Assembly (NCBI GenBank): GCA_009928435.1
Contig: JAABNQ010000009.1
Span: 1 to 64,000, forward strand
Length of the DNA: 64,000 bases
Reading direction: 5' to 3'
Origin: Bacillus sp. HF117_J1_D
GTDB lineage: Bacteria > Bacillota > Bacilli > Bacillales > Bacillaceae_C
Both the position numbers and the translations under genes were made by a program. The notes beneath the pieces are model-generated. The model ran no database searches and was not told the origin of the DNA. It saw nothing but the letters and a program-made list of their open reading frames with translations. Below are positions 8,160-17,726 of this stretch, one piece after another. Every line of letters starts with the position of its first letter. The first letter of the stretch is position 1.

Positions 8160-9448
8160 TATTTGTCACCTCCGCCCTTTTCCTTCTTATAATCCTTTTG
8201 ATTACTATTCTTTTCTTTCTCGTCTCCTCCTCCCTGATTGTCTGGACCCCCTTCATCATTCTGTTGAAGTGGTTCCTCTTCCTCCGCTAATTCCTCAAGT
8301 TCACGCATATAATTATCAATCTCGGCTTCAATCTCCTTGATCAAGTCTTCCCGTTCTTTTCCTGACAGTTTATTATCATTTTTGACTTCTTCTCGACGCT
8401 TCAAATTGGCATATACGAGCCACTCTTTATCTTGAAGCCCGCGGGCAGTATCAATGGCCTCTTCATTTTCGCCCCGTCCAATCGAAATCCAATAATCGAA
8501 ATAAGGCTCTGCAGCCTGTAGTACGAGCACATTTTTAAGGTTTTCCCGATGATAGTCTTGCAATGGCTCTACTGCGACATAAGATTGTGCGAGTTCATAT
8601 TTTACAACACGAGGCATGCTGCTTGGTGAATACGGTTCAAGGGTTTCAATCACTTCACTATAATTTTCATTTAAGAAAGCGCCATGACTAGCGGTAAATG
8701 CTTCTTGGCGAGGTTGTAAAAAGGCCAGGACGTACACAATATACACAATCGCTGGTACAAGCGCGGAAATAAGCCCGATGCCTATCCACTTTTGTAGGGT
8801 CCACCTTGTTTTCGGCACTTTATGTAAAAGCTTCTCGTGCTGCTCCTGTTCTCGAATCCAATCACAAACAAGTTCATGTAATCCTTCTAATGTTGTTTGT
8901 TGGATAAGAGCTGTTGCCTTATTTGATAGTTTTAATGTATCATGATGATTCATATATTCATTGAATCGATATTTCCCATCTAAAAGCACTAGTAATGTGG
9001 TACGTAATTCAAGAAATAATCTGTCGGGGTTTTTTTCATATGGGGGGATACTATCTTTCACACCATAATGGATAAAAGTCACCTCAAGCCCATCACTGAC
9101 AAGCACGTTCTCCGGGCTGACAATCAAATGAAGTAAATCGTGATCATGTTGGATGACTTTTTGGATTAATGCGTGGGCGACAAAGAGTTTCACAATTTCC
9201 TCTTTATTTTTAAGTGTACCAAACGACTTCAATGGAATCACTGGTCTCACTTTAATGACAAAGTCGTCTTCATTTTGTTCAATTTCCCTCGTAGTGTGCG
9301 GATCACAACCGTCTAGTACTCTTGCTTCTAACGTATCATTTAATTGAATCTCTTCATTTTGAAATGTAATAGTATAATGGCCGTTTTCATCTTTCCCTAG
9401 CTGCATACCTAGTCGTTCTTCTAAATAAAATCGTTTTCTCTCACTCAT
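8159..9448 (-). CDS. yukC: Type VII secretion pseudokinase-domain protein EssB/YukC
   Basis: A 429-residue structural subunit of the T7SSb channel. Residues 1-215 form the cytoplasmic pseudokinase-like domain. A single membrane helix follows at about 222-244 (WIGIGLISALVPAIVYIVYV). The extracytoplasmic C-terminal part is helical and ends in a highly charged, Gly/Asn/Gln/Lys-rich tail from about residue 390. The gene lies between yukD (35-base gap) and yukB (1-base overlap), the conserved order. EssB contacts EssC and bridges to the other membrane subunits. The C-terminal low-complexity tail is the least conserved part. Confidence 0.93.
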   Translation of the reverse strand: MSERKRFYLEERLGMQLGKDENGHYTITFQNEEIQLNDTLEARVLDGCDPHTTREIEQNEDDFVIKVRPVIPLKSFGTLKNKEEIVKLFVAHALIQKVIQHDHDLLHLIVSPENVLVSDGLEVTFIHYGVKDSIPPYEKNPDRLFLELRTTLLVLLDGKYRFNEYMNHHDTLKLSNKATALIQQTTLEGLHELVCDWIREQEQHEKLLHKVPKTRWTLQKWIGIGLISALVPAIVYIVYVLAFLQPRQEAFTASHGAFLNENYSEVIETLEPYSPSSMPRVVKYELAQSYVAVEPLQDYHRENLKNVLVLQAAEPYFDYWISIGRGENEEAIDTARGLQDKEWLVYANLKRREEVKNDNKLSGKEREDLIKEIEAEIDNYMRELEELAEEEEPLQQNDEGGPDNQGGGDEKEKNSNQKDYKKEKGGGDK

Positions 9449-9483
9449 TTTCCCAACTCTGCCCCTCTCCTATGAGCGATTGT

Positions 9484-9723
9484 TCACAGAATCACTAAAC
9501 GATCACCATTGGTGACGCCATGATCAGCCAAGATCTGATCTCCCCCAAGTATCCTCGCTTTATTTTCGATTCGGATATAATCTCCCTCCCGCCGCTGTTG
9601 ATTCAGTTTTTCAATTTCCCACACTATGTCGATAAACTTACGCACAGTATATTGGTCGGATAAATGCAAATCAATCTCCCTCTCTAAATAATTACACAAA
9701 TCAACTGTTACTTTTATGTACAC
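9484..9723 (-). CDS. yukD: Ubiquitin-like T7SS protein YukD/EsaB
   Basis: This 79-residue protein has a ubiquitin-like beta-grasp pattern: MYIKVTVDL beta strand, LHLSDQYTVRKFIDIVWEI helix, and a terminal GVTNGDRLVIL strand. Members of this family are needed for or modulate T7SSb secretion and are not conjugated like ubiquitin; the protein ends without a di-glycine. It sits between yukE and yukC as in B. subtilis. The start ATG at 9723 is preceded by a GAGAGG-type site. Confidence 0.9.
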   Translation of the reverse strand: MYIKVTVDLCNYLEREIDLHLSDQYTVRKFIDIVWEIEKLNQQRREGDYIRIENKARILGGDQILADHGVTNGDRLVIL

Positions 9724-9797
9724 AAAAACACCTCTCTAAAAGAAAAAGCAATCACAATCCACAATAACATGAATCGCGATTGCGCCCGTAAAATGAA

Positions 9798-10088
9798 TTA
9801 GTATCCAATGCGGCTACGGATTTCTTGGTCTGTTGTTTCCACAACGTTCGCAATATCATCCGTTTGTGCTCCAAGCTCTTCGTATAACTGGATGAGCTCT
9901 TCTACGTGCTTCCGTTTGTCCTGCCACTGTTCAGCAAATCCTTGGAATGCCTCCCCTTCCCAAGTAGAGCCCAGCTTCATTATACGTGCATCTCCTCTTT
10001 GCAGTAACTCTTGGTACGATGCTGCATCTGCACGAGTCTCATTTGCCTCCGTGCGTAATTCATCAGGTGTCATACGAATTTGTGCCAT
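9798..10088 (-). CDS. yukE: WXG100 secreted protein YukE/EsxA
   Basis: A 96-residue helical-hairpin protein with the hallmark WxG turn as WEG at residues 43-45, within GSTWEGEAFQGF. This is the small substrate and co-factor of T7SSb and is secreted as a dimer. The ATG at 10088 is chosen because AGGAGGGG lies 7-8 bases upstream and because the N-terminus MAQIRMTPDEL matches the family; an upstream in-frame extension to 10130 runs through the ribosome-binding site. It is the first gene of the yukE-D-C-B operon, with its own promoter at 10135-10164. Confidence 0.95.
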   Translation of the reverse strand: MAQIRMTPDELRTEANETRADAASYQELLQRGDARIMKLGSTWEGEAFQGFAEQWQDKRKHVEELIQLYEELGAQTDDIANVVETTDQEIRSRIGY

Positions 10089-10134
10089 GAAAAATCCCCT
10101 CCTAATAATTACGATTTCTCTATAATACACAATT

Positions 10135-10164
10135 ATTGTAAGAGTGGAATTATTATAATGTCAA
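10135..10164 (-). promoter_or_regulatory. Sigma-A promoter of the yukE operon
   Basis: On the minus strand, TTGACA (10164-10159), an 18-base spacer and TACAAT (10140-10135) give a near-consensus promoter. The predicted start is near 10128, about 40 bases before the yukE ATG. The spacer is AT-rich. Confidence 0.7.
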
Positions 10165-10441
10165 CCCCCTTTGGATATATTTTACAATTTCCATAGTTGT
10201 ATCTCTTCTTCCTCAAGCACTGACTACCCTAGAAACCCGCTTTGTGGGAATACAACCTTTTTGAAGACTAGAACGAAACGGAAAGTTAAATGATAGTTAG
10301 AGATAGTAGTACTGTAACATCTCTCTCTTTTGTCTTCATCTTTCCCCAATCTAGTTGATGTGTTCCCCAAAAGTCTTATGTTATCGTTAATGACCAAACA
10401 TAATTTTCCATTTATTTATACTTTCACACAAATTTATGTTT

Positions 10442-10470
10442 TTATCAATCATTGTTTCTGATACGATAAT
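10442..10470 (+). promoter_or_regulatory. Probable promoter of yueB-yueC
   Basis: TTATCA (10442-10447), a 17-base spacer and GATAAT (10465-10470) lie about 75 bases before the yueB start. The match is moderate (4 of 6 in the -35 box). The remaining 10165-10441 between the two divergent operons holds no open frame and no strong repeat, only AT-rich sequence suitable for regulator binding. Confidence 0.45.
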
Positions 10471-10543
10471 AAGGAAATCGTGACATACAGTCGAATCTTA
10501 TCGACGTATGGATAATCATTTAAAGAAGGAGGATTTGTAGACT

Positions 10544-13500
10544 GTGAGAAGCAGGAAAAGCAGTGTCATCAGCCTACTCATCGCCATTCTAATCATCGCT
10601 GCGATTCCCATCGGCTTTTTTAATTACATTGGGCCGGAACCAATGTTTCGTCCAAAAAACACAACAGAGCAAATCGCAATTGTTAACGAAGATGATGGTT
10701 TTCTTCGAGCAAAAGATAACCTCGTCACGTTAGGACAAGACGCGATTCTAACGATTGAAGGCGGTGAATCTGAGTACGAATGGCCTGTTGTCAGCCGAAG
10801 CGCCGCACAAACAGGGCTAGAAAACAAAGAATACGATGCTGTCATTTATATTCCTTCCTCGTTTTCACGTGACATTATGTCATTTAAGGAGGAAGTACCG
10901 AGAATTACTAACATTCGCTTTGAGATATCACCCCACCTAAACGCGAAAAACCAAGAACGTGTCCAAAAAGAGCTCGAAGCGGCCCAACAAAAGCTGAATG
11001 GGCAAGTCACAGCTATGTATTGGCGTTATGTGAGTGAAGAAATTAATGAAGTTCAAACAAACTTTGGTGAGATATTAGACAAAGAAATCGATTTCTTAAA
11101 TGAAATGTATTCGTTTTACGCTCCCAGCTCGCAAGAACTGGGGAAAGAAATTGACCGCCAGCGTGAGCGCATAAGGCAGCTATTCTCCTACTCGAAAGAG
11201 GCAACAGGTATTGCAGGCAGTTCTCAAAGTAGCCTTACAGAAGCAGAAAAGGCCTTTGAAACGCTCACAAACAATATCGACACGTACCTAGCTTATCAAT
11301 CAGATGTAGTAGATTCTTTACAATTAATCGATCTTGAAAATGAACAGCTGATGAATGAAGCATCCGCTGAGTTCAACGCATTATTAGAAGATGGTGAGAG
11401 ACGAATCAGAGAAGGCCAAGAACCCTTCCTGCCGCGATTGGAAAATGAAGGAAACAATGTATACAACTATTTACAAACGATTCGTGCTGGAGTAGGTACT
11501 CTCGGTCAACAAATGCAAGGCTTTGAAACGAATATGAACACTTCTTTTCAGGCATTAAATCGAGAGATTGACCTCCTTCCACAATCACACAGGGATGTCA
11601 TCAGAAATTACAATCAGCAAGACGCTTTGAATGCCTTTTTATCTACAATGGAATCTACCCTCATCAAACGTAAAGACCTGACTCAAGAAACTCCCTATGA
11701 GCAACAACGGCCAGGTGCACCACAAGATGAATTGAAGGGGCTGAATCCAAGTACGTTTGACGAGGTACAGGAGCAAATCGAAACCATAAAAGTATTGCTG
11801 ACCAAGCTTGAACCGGAAAAAGAGAAGCCTGAACCGAATCCAGAGCCAGACAACGATCTCGAACAAGAAGACACAATGGAAGATTCAAGAGAACAACCTG
11901 AGCCAACTCCTGAGACTGAACCAGGATCACCGGATGAACCGGACAGCGCTCTCAGGCAAGAAGACACATTAGGGGAATCCAAAGATCATGATCAAGACAA
12001 TAAAAGGGGTCCGGAAGACCAGTCTGAACAACCTGAACATCCAGGAGAGCAACAGCAACCAAATACGCCTCAAGATGGCCATTCCTCGTATACGATCTGG
12101 GAAGAAGCAATGGCTCTTATTGAACAGCTAGAAAATGAATTGAACAGCCAAAAGATAAATATCAAAAACAATCACGATCTCGTATCTAGTTATGTCGACT
12201 ATTTAGAAAAACTACAGGACTATGTGGATCAATTAGAAGAAAGAACAGAGGCGCTACCGAACTCACTGATAGACAAAATTCAAAAGCGCGAAGAGCGGAT
12301 TTTATCATCTGAACCAGCAAGTGAATTTGCGTCTCGTTTTCGAGATCCAATTCAAAATCAGGCCCCTGGCTTACTGATGGACTATTACGGATTACTTTCT
12401 GAGCTTGAACTGACCATGCGAAACTATACTTCTAGTAACACTTTAAATCGAGAGCATGCAGACGCGGCAATAAAGCAATTTGCTCAAATAGGAGAGTTAA
12501 GGGAGCAAATTCTAAGGTCACAAGAAAACGTGACATCCTTCATGTTCTTAACCAAGGATATTAAACAATTCCAAAAATTCTCTACAGATGCACGAACCGA
12601 AATGGATACTCTCCTTGAAGATACAAATGCGGTGCTCGCCGACTTAAGTGCTGAAATAAAAGAGGAGCAACAGCTTATTTTATCATTGGTTAATGAAACA
12701 CATGTACATGCGGGTAACGCTTTAGAACAAATAAAGAGTAAACGCAAACCAATCGAAATCGAATCTGGTCCAATCGAGGGCCTCGACGGCCATCTTGTGC
12801 AAATGAGTCATCAAACCTCTTTAATGGAGGTCGAACAACTCGGCGATATAGTATCCTCTCTCAGCGAGCACCAAGACGATTTGATTGGGTCAACGGAAGA
12901 AATGTTTGGACAAGTCTCAAGTGTCCAAAGCAAATCTGATGATCTAAATAACCGATGGAAAAAGAGTGTGGATACAACAAAACTTGTACACGACAATATG
13001 AATGACATTCTTCATAATGCAATTAACGATGGCTATTACAACGACTACGTATACAAACACTTGTCCAACCCGGTCAACGTTGCTGGAGAACAAGTGGTAG
13101 AACCTGCCGAACCGTTTACGCCACCGGTTGTCATGCTTGTGATCATCTTGCTTGTCAGCCTACTGATTGGATATTTGGCTCGCCATTATGAGAATTTGCC
13201 TATCCCTGTGCATCTATCACTATATGTTATTTTATCGATTGCTCTTGGATTAATTATTAGCATATACGGGCTTAATATCTATAAAATGTCGGAGGCACAA
13301 GCCATTCAATGGTCCATTATTACGGTACTGCTTGTCCTAGCTACATCAGGATTAATGTGCTTAATACTCATGATCGGACCATGGATAGGAGCACTCGGGA
13401 GCGTTTTAATCATTTTCCTATTTACCACTCCGCTCCTTGATATGGCGATGCCAAACTTTAGTTCCAATAACCCGATAGCTGAACTATTCATATCCATTCA

Positions 13501-13645
13501 ACATCAAGAACAAAAGCTATTCGTACCAGGTGCTACGGTACTATTCGCCATCACCTGCTTTTCAGTCGCAATAATAGTGGCTAAACACATTTACAAAAAT
13601 CAACAATTACGTCATTCAGCAGAGGAAGAGGAATATGAAATTTAA
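10544..13645 (+). CDS. yueB: Type VII secretion polytopic protein YueB/EsaA
   Basis: This 1033-residue protein has the EsaA layout: one N-terminal membrane helix (about 7-29), a very long extracellular coiled-coil region, and a C-terminal bundle of membrane helices starting near PPVVMLVIILLVSLLIGYLA. EsaA is the extracellular stalk of the T7SSb machine, and B. subtilis YueB is the receptor of phage SPP1. Residues about 420-520 are an acidic Pro/Glu/Asp/Gln-rich insert containing two related segments, LEQEDTMEDS and LRQEDTLGES. Translation starts at GTG (10544) after GGAGG. Unlike B. subtilis, the gene is divergent from yukE-D-C-B, so the machine comes from two promoters. Confidence 0.93.
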   Translation: MRSRKSSVISLLIAILIIAAIPIGFFNYIGPEPMFRPKNTTEQIAIVNEDDGFLRAKDNLVTLGQDAILTIEGGESEYEWPVVSRSAAQTGLENKEYDAVIYIPSSFSRDIMSFKEEVPRITNIRFEISPHLNAKNQERVQKELEAAQQKLNGQVTAMYWRYVSEEINEVQTNFGEILDKEIDFLNEMYSFYAPSSQELGKEIDRQRERIRQLFSYSKEATGIAGSSQSSLTEAEKAFETLTNNIDTYLAYQSDVVDSLQLIDLENEQLMNEASAEFNALLEDGERRIREGQEPFLPRLENEGNNVYNYLQTIRAGVGTLGQQMQGFETNMNTSFQALNREIDLLPQSHRDVIRNYNQQDALNAFLSTMESTLIKRKDLTQETPYEQQRPGAPQDELKGLNPSTFDEVQEQIETIKVLLTKLEPEKEKPEPNPEPDNDLEQEDTMEDSREQPEPTPETEPGSPDEPDSALRQEDTLGESKDHDQDNKRGPEDQSEQPEHPGEQQQPNTPQDGHSSYTIWEEAMALIEQLENELNSQKINIKNNHDLVSSYVDYLEKLQDYVDQLEERTEALPNSLIDKIQKREERILSSEPASEFASRFRDPIQNQAPGLLMDYYGLLSELELTMRNYTSSNTLNREHADAAIKQFAQIGELREQILRSQENVTSFMFLTKDIKQFQKFSTDARTEMDTLLEDTNAVLADLSAEIKEEQQLILSLVNETHVHAGNALEQIKSKRKPIEIESGPIEGLDGHLVQMSHQTSLMEVEQLGDIVSSLSEHQDDLIGSTEEMFGQVSSVQSKSDDLNNRWKKSVDTTKLVHDNMNDILHNAINDGYYNDYVYKHLSNPVNVAGEQVVEPAEPFTPPVVMLVIILLVSLLIGYLARHYENLPIPVHLSLYVILSIALGLIISIYGLNIYKMSEAQAIQWSIITVLLVLATSGLMCLILMIGPWIGALGSVLIIFLFTTPLLDMAMPNFSSNNPIAELFISIQHQEQKLFVPGATVLFAITCFSVAIIVAKHIYKNQQLRHSAEEEEYEI

Positions 13646-14102
13646 ACGTTTGACTGTTTGTTGTGGTGTAGTAGTGCTCCTTACAGGATATTCACCCCTC
13701 TCTTTTGGGGCGAAAGAACCAACACGTACGGATCCCGCCAAGTATCAAGAGCATGAAATCCGGTCCAATCTACCAAAAGATCACACTTCAGAAGAGACAC
13801 AAGAGCCGGTACGTGTACCTGAAGAAGTGCGTAAGTTACAATTCGATCAACCACGAGAACAAGAATACGATGAAATGATTCATACCCTTTCTTTCACAGG
13901 AGAAGATAAAGTCACAACCGAAATGATCGCAAGTCATATTGGACTGTTTAATACAGAAAATCCTTTGCCGCAACAGACACCTAACAATGATGATTCATCC
14001 GTTGCTTGGCTCCCTTGGGCACTGGGTGGTGTTGTAATAGCACTCTTTTTAACGCTGTTTGTGTATATCTTGCCTAGAGGGTTTAATCAAATGGAGAAGT
14101 AA
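13635..14102 (+). CDS. yueC: Type VII secretion protein EssA/YueC
   Basis: A 155-residue protein with an N-terminal signal-like hydrophobic stretch (about 6-25), a charged extracytoplasmic middle, and one C-terminal membrane helix (about 126-149, WLPWALGGVVIALFLTLFVYIL) followed by a short basic tail. Size, topology and position right after yueB match YueC/EssA, a small membrane subunit of T7SSb. The start overlaps the yueB stop by 11 bases (GAGGAAGAGG upstream), so the pair is coupled. Sequence conservation in this family is low, so the call relies on topology and context. Confidence 0.82.
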   Translation: MKFKRLTVCCGVVVLLTGYSPLSFGAKEPTRTDPAKYQEHEIRSNLPKDHTSEETQEPVRVPEEVRKLQFDQPREQEYDEMIHTLSFTGEDKVTTEMIASHIGLFNTENPLPQQTPNNDDSSVAWLPWALGGVVIALFLTLFVYILPRGFNQMEK

Positions 14103-14108
14103 AATCGT

Positions 14109-14145
14109 TCTCCCGTTTATGTTAAGCATAAACGGGAGATTTTTA
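14109..14145 (+). terminator. Rho-independent terminator after yueC
   Basis: A perfect 13-bp stem (TCTCCCGTTTATG with CATAAACGGGAGA), a 5-base loop and a TTTTT run 7 bases after the yueC stop end the T7SS plus-strand operon. Confidence 0.93.
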
Positions 14146-14382
14146 GTGATATAGAGATCTACGAAGGGGACATACATTCGCCAATTCTTTTGAACTACTG
14201 AGGCAAAAAGCAGCGCTCTTAACTAATCTATACGAAAAGCTACATCATTTTAACAATCATGTTGGATGTAATCACTTTTAAAGGAATATTAAGCTGAAAC
14301 TCCAGTCCTAAGCCATTCAACTCCAATAGGTTTGATTGGTGAATCTGTTTTCCAAGATAATAAAAAAGCCCTATGTCAAACA

Positions 14383-14590
14383 TCATAATGATGTGACCGT
14401 CAAGTAGAATTGAACACTTTCATTCCCGAAAATGGAAGTTCGATGCTTCATTCGATTGCTATCACCGTTTAAATGAATGACCTCTGCACGATGAATGAGT
14501 CTGTCCAGAACTGCAGTGGTTATACTAGGATCACCCGTCAGTTCTCTTCAGTCACTTGGTGCCTTATTTGAAGTAATAATAACCGAAGCA
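14383..14590 (-). pseudogene. IS21-family istB remnant
   Basis: On the minus strand one frame reads ITSNKAPSD, stop, RELTGDPS, then AVLDRLIHRAEVIHLNGDSN and RMKHRTSIFGNE. This is the C-terminal end of the IstB helper ATPase of IS21 elements (consensus SNK..DWGEL..D, LDRLLHHAEVI.LKGDSYR). The expected tryptophan codon is TGA, and sequence beyond about 14590 has lost frame. No istA is present. It is a dead fragment between the T7SS locus and the regulator genes. Confidence 0.75.
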
Positions 14591-14694
14591 TTGTTAGCGA
14601 GTATTCCTCAGAACGGAGGTTTTCTGTTAAAGAAGATGGCCTAACTGGGTCAATTGTGTGGCTGTAATCATCCTAATCTCGTATTTTATTTGAT

Positions 14695-14941
14695 TTACAG
14701 AATAATGCACGCCTTTACTTTCTGGTGAGCCTGCTTTTGTTCATCGACCTGCACCGCCAGCCACTGTGTCTGCGCAGGTGTTCCTGAGTCAATGTTGCCG
14801 CGCTCAAACTGCTGCACCCAATAGTACATTTGATGAACTTTGATTTCCTAATTCCGGCACAATGACGCTACACTTTGCCCGCTTTTTTTCCAGGCGTCAA
14901 TATCGTGCTTTCCATTCTATTCTTTTGTCTTTTAAGGTCAT
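14695..14941 (-). pseudogene. IS66-type TnpA (orf1) remnant
   Basis: Starting at ATG 14941 after a GGGAGG site, the minus strand reads MTLKDKRIEWKARY; after a premature TGA and an indel it continues EIKVHQMYYWVQQFE and ends at TAA 14697-14695. The pattern EW..RY.AW..SGQSV..WC resembles the helix-turn-helix accessory protein of IS66 elements. It carries at least two in-frame stops and one frameshift, so it is inactive. The tnpB and tnpC genes are absent. Confidence 0.6.
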
Positions 14942-15221
14942 CGCAAAACCTCCCGGATTGATCTCTAGGAAGATTACGCACGGATAACCGATGAATAGAA
15001 TGTGGGCTGTTTTTCCGGGGCGAAAAAAGACTCCCAACCAAAATTGGTTGAGGGCCTGATAACATTTTATGTGCGCCTTTAAGACTGCAGTTCTTTGGGG
15101 AGGAGATTTATCTTATTGACGTTTATAACATAGACCTTACCATACTTCCTGAATCAGACTTGTCTATTTATATAGATTCTGCCGATTAAACTTTGACGAG
15201 CTTGCATCACAGCAATAGCCC
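14942..15221. other. Non-coding stretch with no recognised gene
   Basis: About 280 bases between the IS66 remnant and the kinase stop. A small inverted repeat (CAACCAAAATTGGTTG at about 15034-15049) is visible; no open frame, promoter or terminator is convincing. It is probably leftover insertion-sequence DNA. Confidence 0.5.
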
Positions 15222-16956
15222 CTACTCATCCCCCGCGTTCATAGGCAATATGATTCGAATGCAAGATCCCTCATTCGGAGCACTTTTAACTTGAATAGAG
15301 CCATTATGAAGCTGTACCAATTGTTTGGTGATAGCCATACCAAGACCTGTTCCGTTGCCAGCATTACTTGTGTTTGTGCCGCGATAATAGCGCTGAAACA
15401 GCTTATCAATCGTTTCCTCATTCATGCCAATCCCATCATCGTCAATGTTGATAATGATTAGATGTTGTTCAATCAAAGAGATGGATACTGTAATGACAGT
15501 ACCTGATGGATTATATTTAATAGCATTTGCGATCAGATTATCGATAATCCGTTGAAACCATTTTGGATCAATGGATGCAGAAATGGTTTCATGATAAGGC
15601 TGGAAATTGAATTCCATCTCATTGTTCGCAGGATCATTAATAAACTGAATGATTGTTCGACGTATACATTCGTTGATATCCACTTCTTCTTTGACTATAG
15701 GCAAAGCCTGATTCCTTAAACGATAGGTTAATGTTAAATCCTCCAGTAATTCCATCATATATGAAGACTTTTCGGAAATAACTTTGGCAAATGCTCTTAT
15801 TTCCTCTTCACTCCACGAATAGTTTTCAGATTCCAGCATCTGTGAATAACCGGCAATAGAAGCAAGCGGAGTTTTTAAGTCATGAGAAATACCGATGATC
15901 CACTCTTCTCTCGTTTGAGTCATTTTCATCCGCTCCGACTCGTTTTGTTTCAAGGTTTCTGTTAATTGATCAAGCGTGGTGATGAAATCCTTATATAATC
16001 GGTATTTCCTTTTCAGCTTTCCCTTTCGATTTAACAAAATGGGGCGTTGATGGTGATCATGCGGCTGTTCATATACGCCATCGCCCAGATTTTTTATCCA
16101 TTTCATCATCATAATCAATGGAACTCCAAATTTGCGCGCATACCAAAATATACTCAATAATAGCAAAAGGAATAATAGGATAAAAATGATTAGAAGACTG
16201 TGATTGATTATTTTATTAAAGCTTTTTTCTAAATTTGTATGTGAATTCGCATCGTATGTCCCCACGACAAGGAATTGCGAGGTCTCCTGATCAAAATAAG
16301 CTGCTGTTGAATTATGTTGATCTTGAGATAACAAAATGAGATCTTGTATGGAGTAATGAGTAGGCTGCTTCTTTGTGCCGTATTCGTCTATTACTTTTCC
16401 GGTTGAATCAATTAATTGCACCCAACTATTTTCTTCCTTGACCTCTTGTAAAATCTTATCGGGTAGGCCAAGACGATGATTTTTTCAAATCAACCTCTGA
16501 CTGTATTTCATTTAACATCTCTAGACTAGTATTCTTTTTGAGAAATAATAGGAAATACGGTTGTGAATACTCTTCATCCAAGCTCCAATACAAATAATCT
16601 GTATAATTTCCAAAAATCAATGAAGTAAGCTCATTTTTATCTATGTCCACAGATCCGTGTTGTGCGGTATTATAGGAACCTATCACATCACCATTTTCTT
16701 TCAGAACAAGAAGTTGACCATCCTGGTTTTTAACCAACTTTTTTAGTTGGTCGTCGATTGTGACTTTTTCATCTTCGATTGAAATTCTATTTGAAAAAAA
16801 TAAGCTATCTGCATTAGATAAATCTTTCGTTACTTCGGAATTCGTTATATAAAATCCAATAGTGCCCAATATTGTTACTAAAATAAGGGATAACAAAATG
16901 AAAGCCAGCGTTATTTGTTTGAAAAACTGAAGAATAAACCGCTTAAGAATGTTCAT
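15222..16956 (-). pseudogene. Sensor histidine kinase, frameshifted at an A6 tract
   Basis: Reading from ATG 16956 gives a membrane helix (about 6-37) and an extracytoplasmic sensor, but the frame stops at 16456. Shifting by one base at the six-A run (16480-16485) rejoins a frame to 15222. The whole would be about 577 residues: second membrane helix near 250-271, HisKA with GISHDLKTP (His near 356), and HATPase boxes NLIANAIKYN, DDDGIGM and GTGLGMAI. Its start overlaps the regulator stop by 14 bases. The defect could be a true mutation, a phase-variable tract or an assembly error. The downstream piece alone could restart at GTG 16421 and keep the catalytic core. Confidence 0.82.
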
Positions 16957-17662
16957 AACTGCCACTGCTTGGAACAAATTTGTATCCAAGCCCTCTAACT
17001 GTAATAATGTGGCATGGCTCGCTTGGGTTATCCTCGATTTTTTCACGAAGCTTCCTTATATGAACCATAACCGTATTGTCCTGCCCTAAAAACTCTTCTC
17101 CCCATACTTGCTCATAAAGCTGACTTTTACTAAACAACTGATTAGGATGCTTACAGAAGAACAGCAGTAGTTGGTATGCTTGGGCAGGTAAATCTACCGT
17201 TTTTCCATTTACCCTTACCTCTCCTGAGAAAATATTGATATGAATGTTTCCATAGCGATAATTTGTTGGAGAGGTTGGATGCGTCACATTTACTGTTTGT
17301 CTACGTAAATGAGCCTTAATCCTTGCAACAACTTCCAATGGATTGAAAGGTTTTGTAATATAATCATCAGCTCCAAGAGCAAAACCTGAAAGTTTATCCA
17401 AATCTGTTGATCTTGCCGTTAGAAAAAAGATCGGAGCATCTGTCGTCTCTCTAATAAGCGGACAAACCTCAAAACCACTCCGGCTAGGAAGCATTACATC
17501 CAACAAGATTAAGTCATATCGCTTTGATCTACATAAAGCAAGTGCTTCCTCAGCCGTACCGGCAGTATCAATATATTTGAATGACTCCTTTTTTAAAATC
17601 GTCTCTAACATATGTATAATGGATTTTTCATCATCCACAATTAATAATTGTGCTTCTTGCAT
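16943..17662 (-). CDS. OmpR/PhoB-family response regulator
   Basis: This 239-residue protein has a receiver domain with acidic pocket DDE, phosphoacceptor aspartate in LILLDVMLP and the conserved lysine in ITKPFNP, followed by a winged-helix DNA-binding domain (QAYQLLLFF, then TVMVHIRKLREKIE and ITVRGLGYKF). ATG 17662 is preferred, with AGGTGA about 6 bases upstream. It is co-transcribed with the kinase. The divergent ABC exporter operon carries phased TTAAGG boxes just upstream, making that operon the likely target. Confidence 0.92.
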   Translation of the reverse strand: MQEAQLLIVDDEKSIIHMLETILKKESFKYIDTAGTAEEALALCRSKRYDLILLDVMLPSRSGFEVCPLIRETTDAPIFFLTARSTDLDKLSGFALGADDYITKPFNPLEVVARIKAHLRRQTVNVTHPTSPTNYRYGNIHINIFSGEVRVNGKTVDLPAQAYQLLLFFCKHPNQLFSKSQLYEQVWGEEFLGQDNTVMVHIRKLREKIEDNPSEPCHIITVRGLGYKFVPSSGSYEHS

Positions 17663-17726
17663 ATAGATCACCTACTCTCTTTATCTATTAGTTATCATAT
17701 CACTTAGAAGAAGCATGATTGAAGAA

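Noticed and set aside
14942-15221. Small plus- and minus-strand frames next to the IS66 remnant
   Set aside because: No ribosome-binding sites, no similarity to known families, and they lie in decayed insertion-sequence DNA.
16480-16485. Programmed ribosomal frameshift in the kinase
   Set aside because: An A6 run is present, but kinases of this family do not use programmed shifts and no stimulatory structure was seen; mutation, phase variation or error is simpler.
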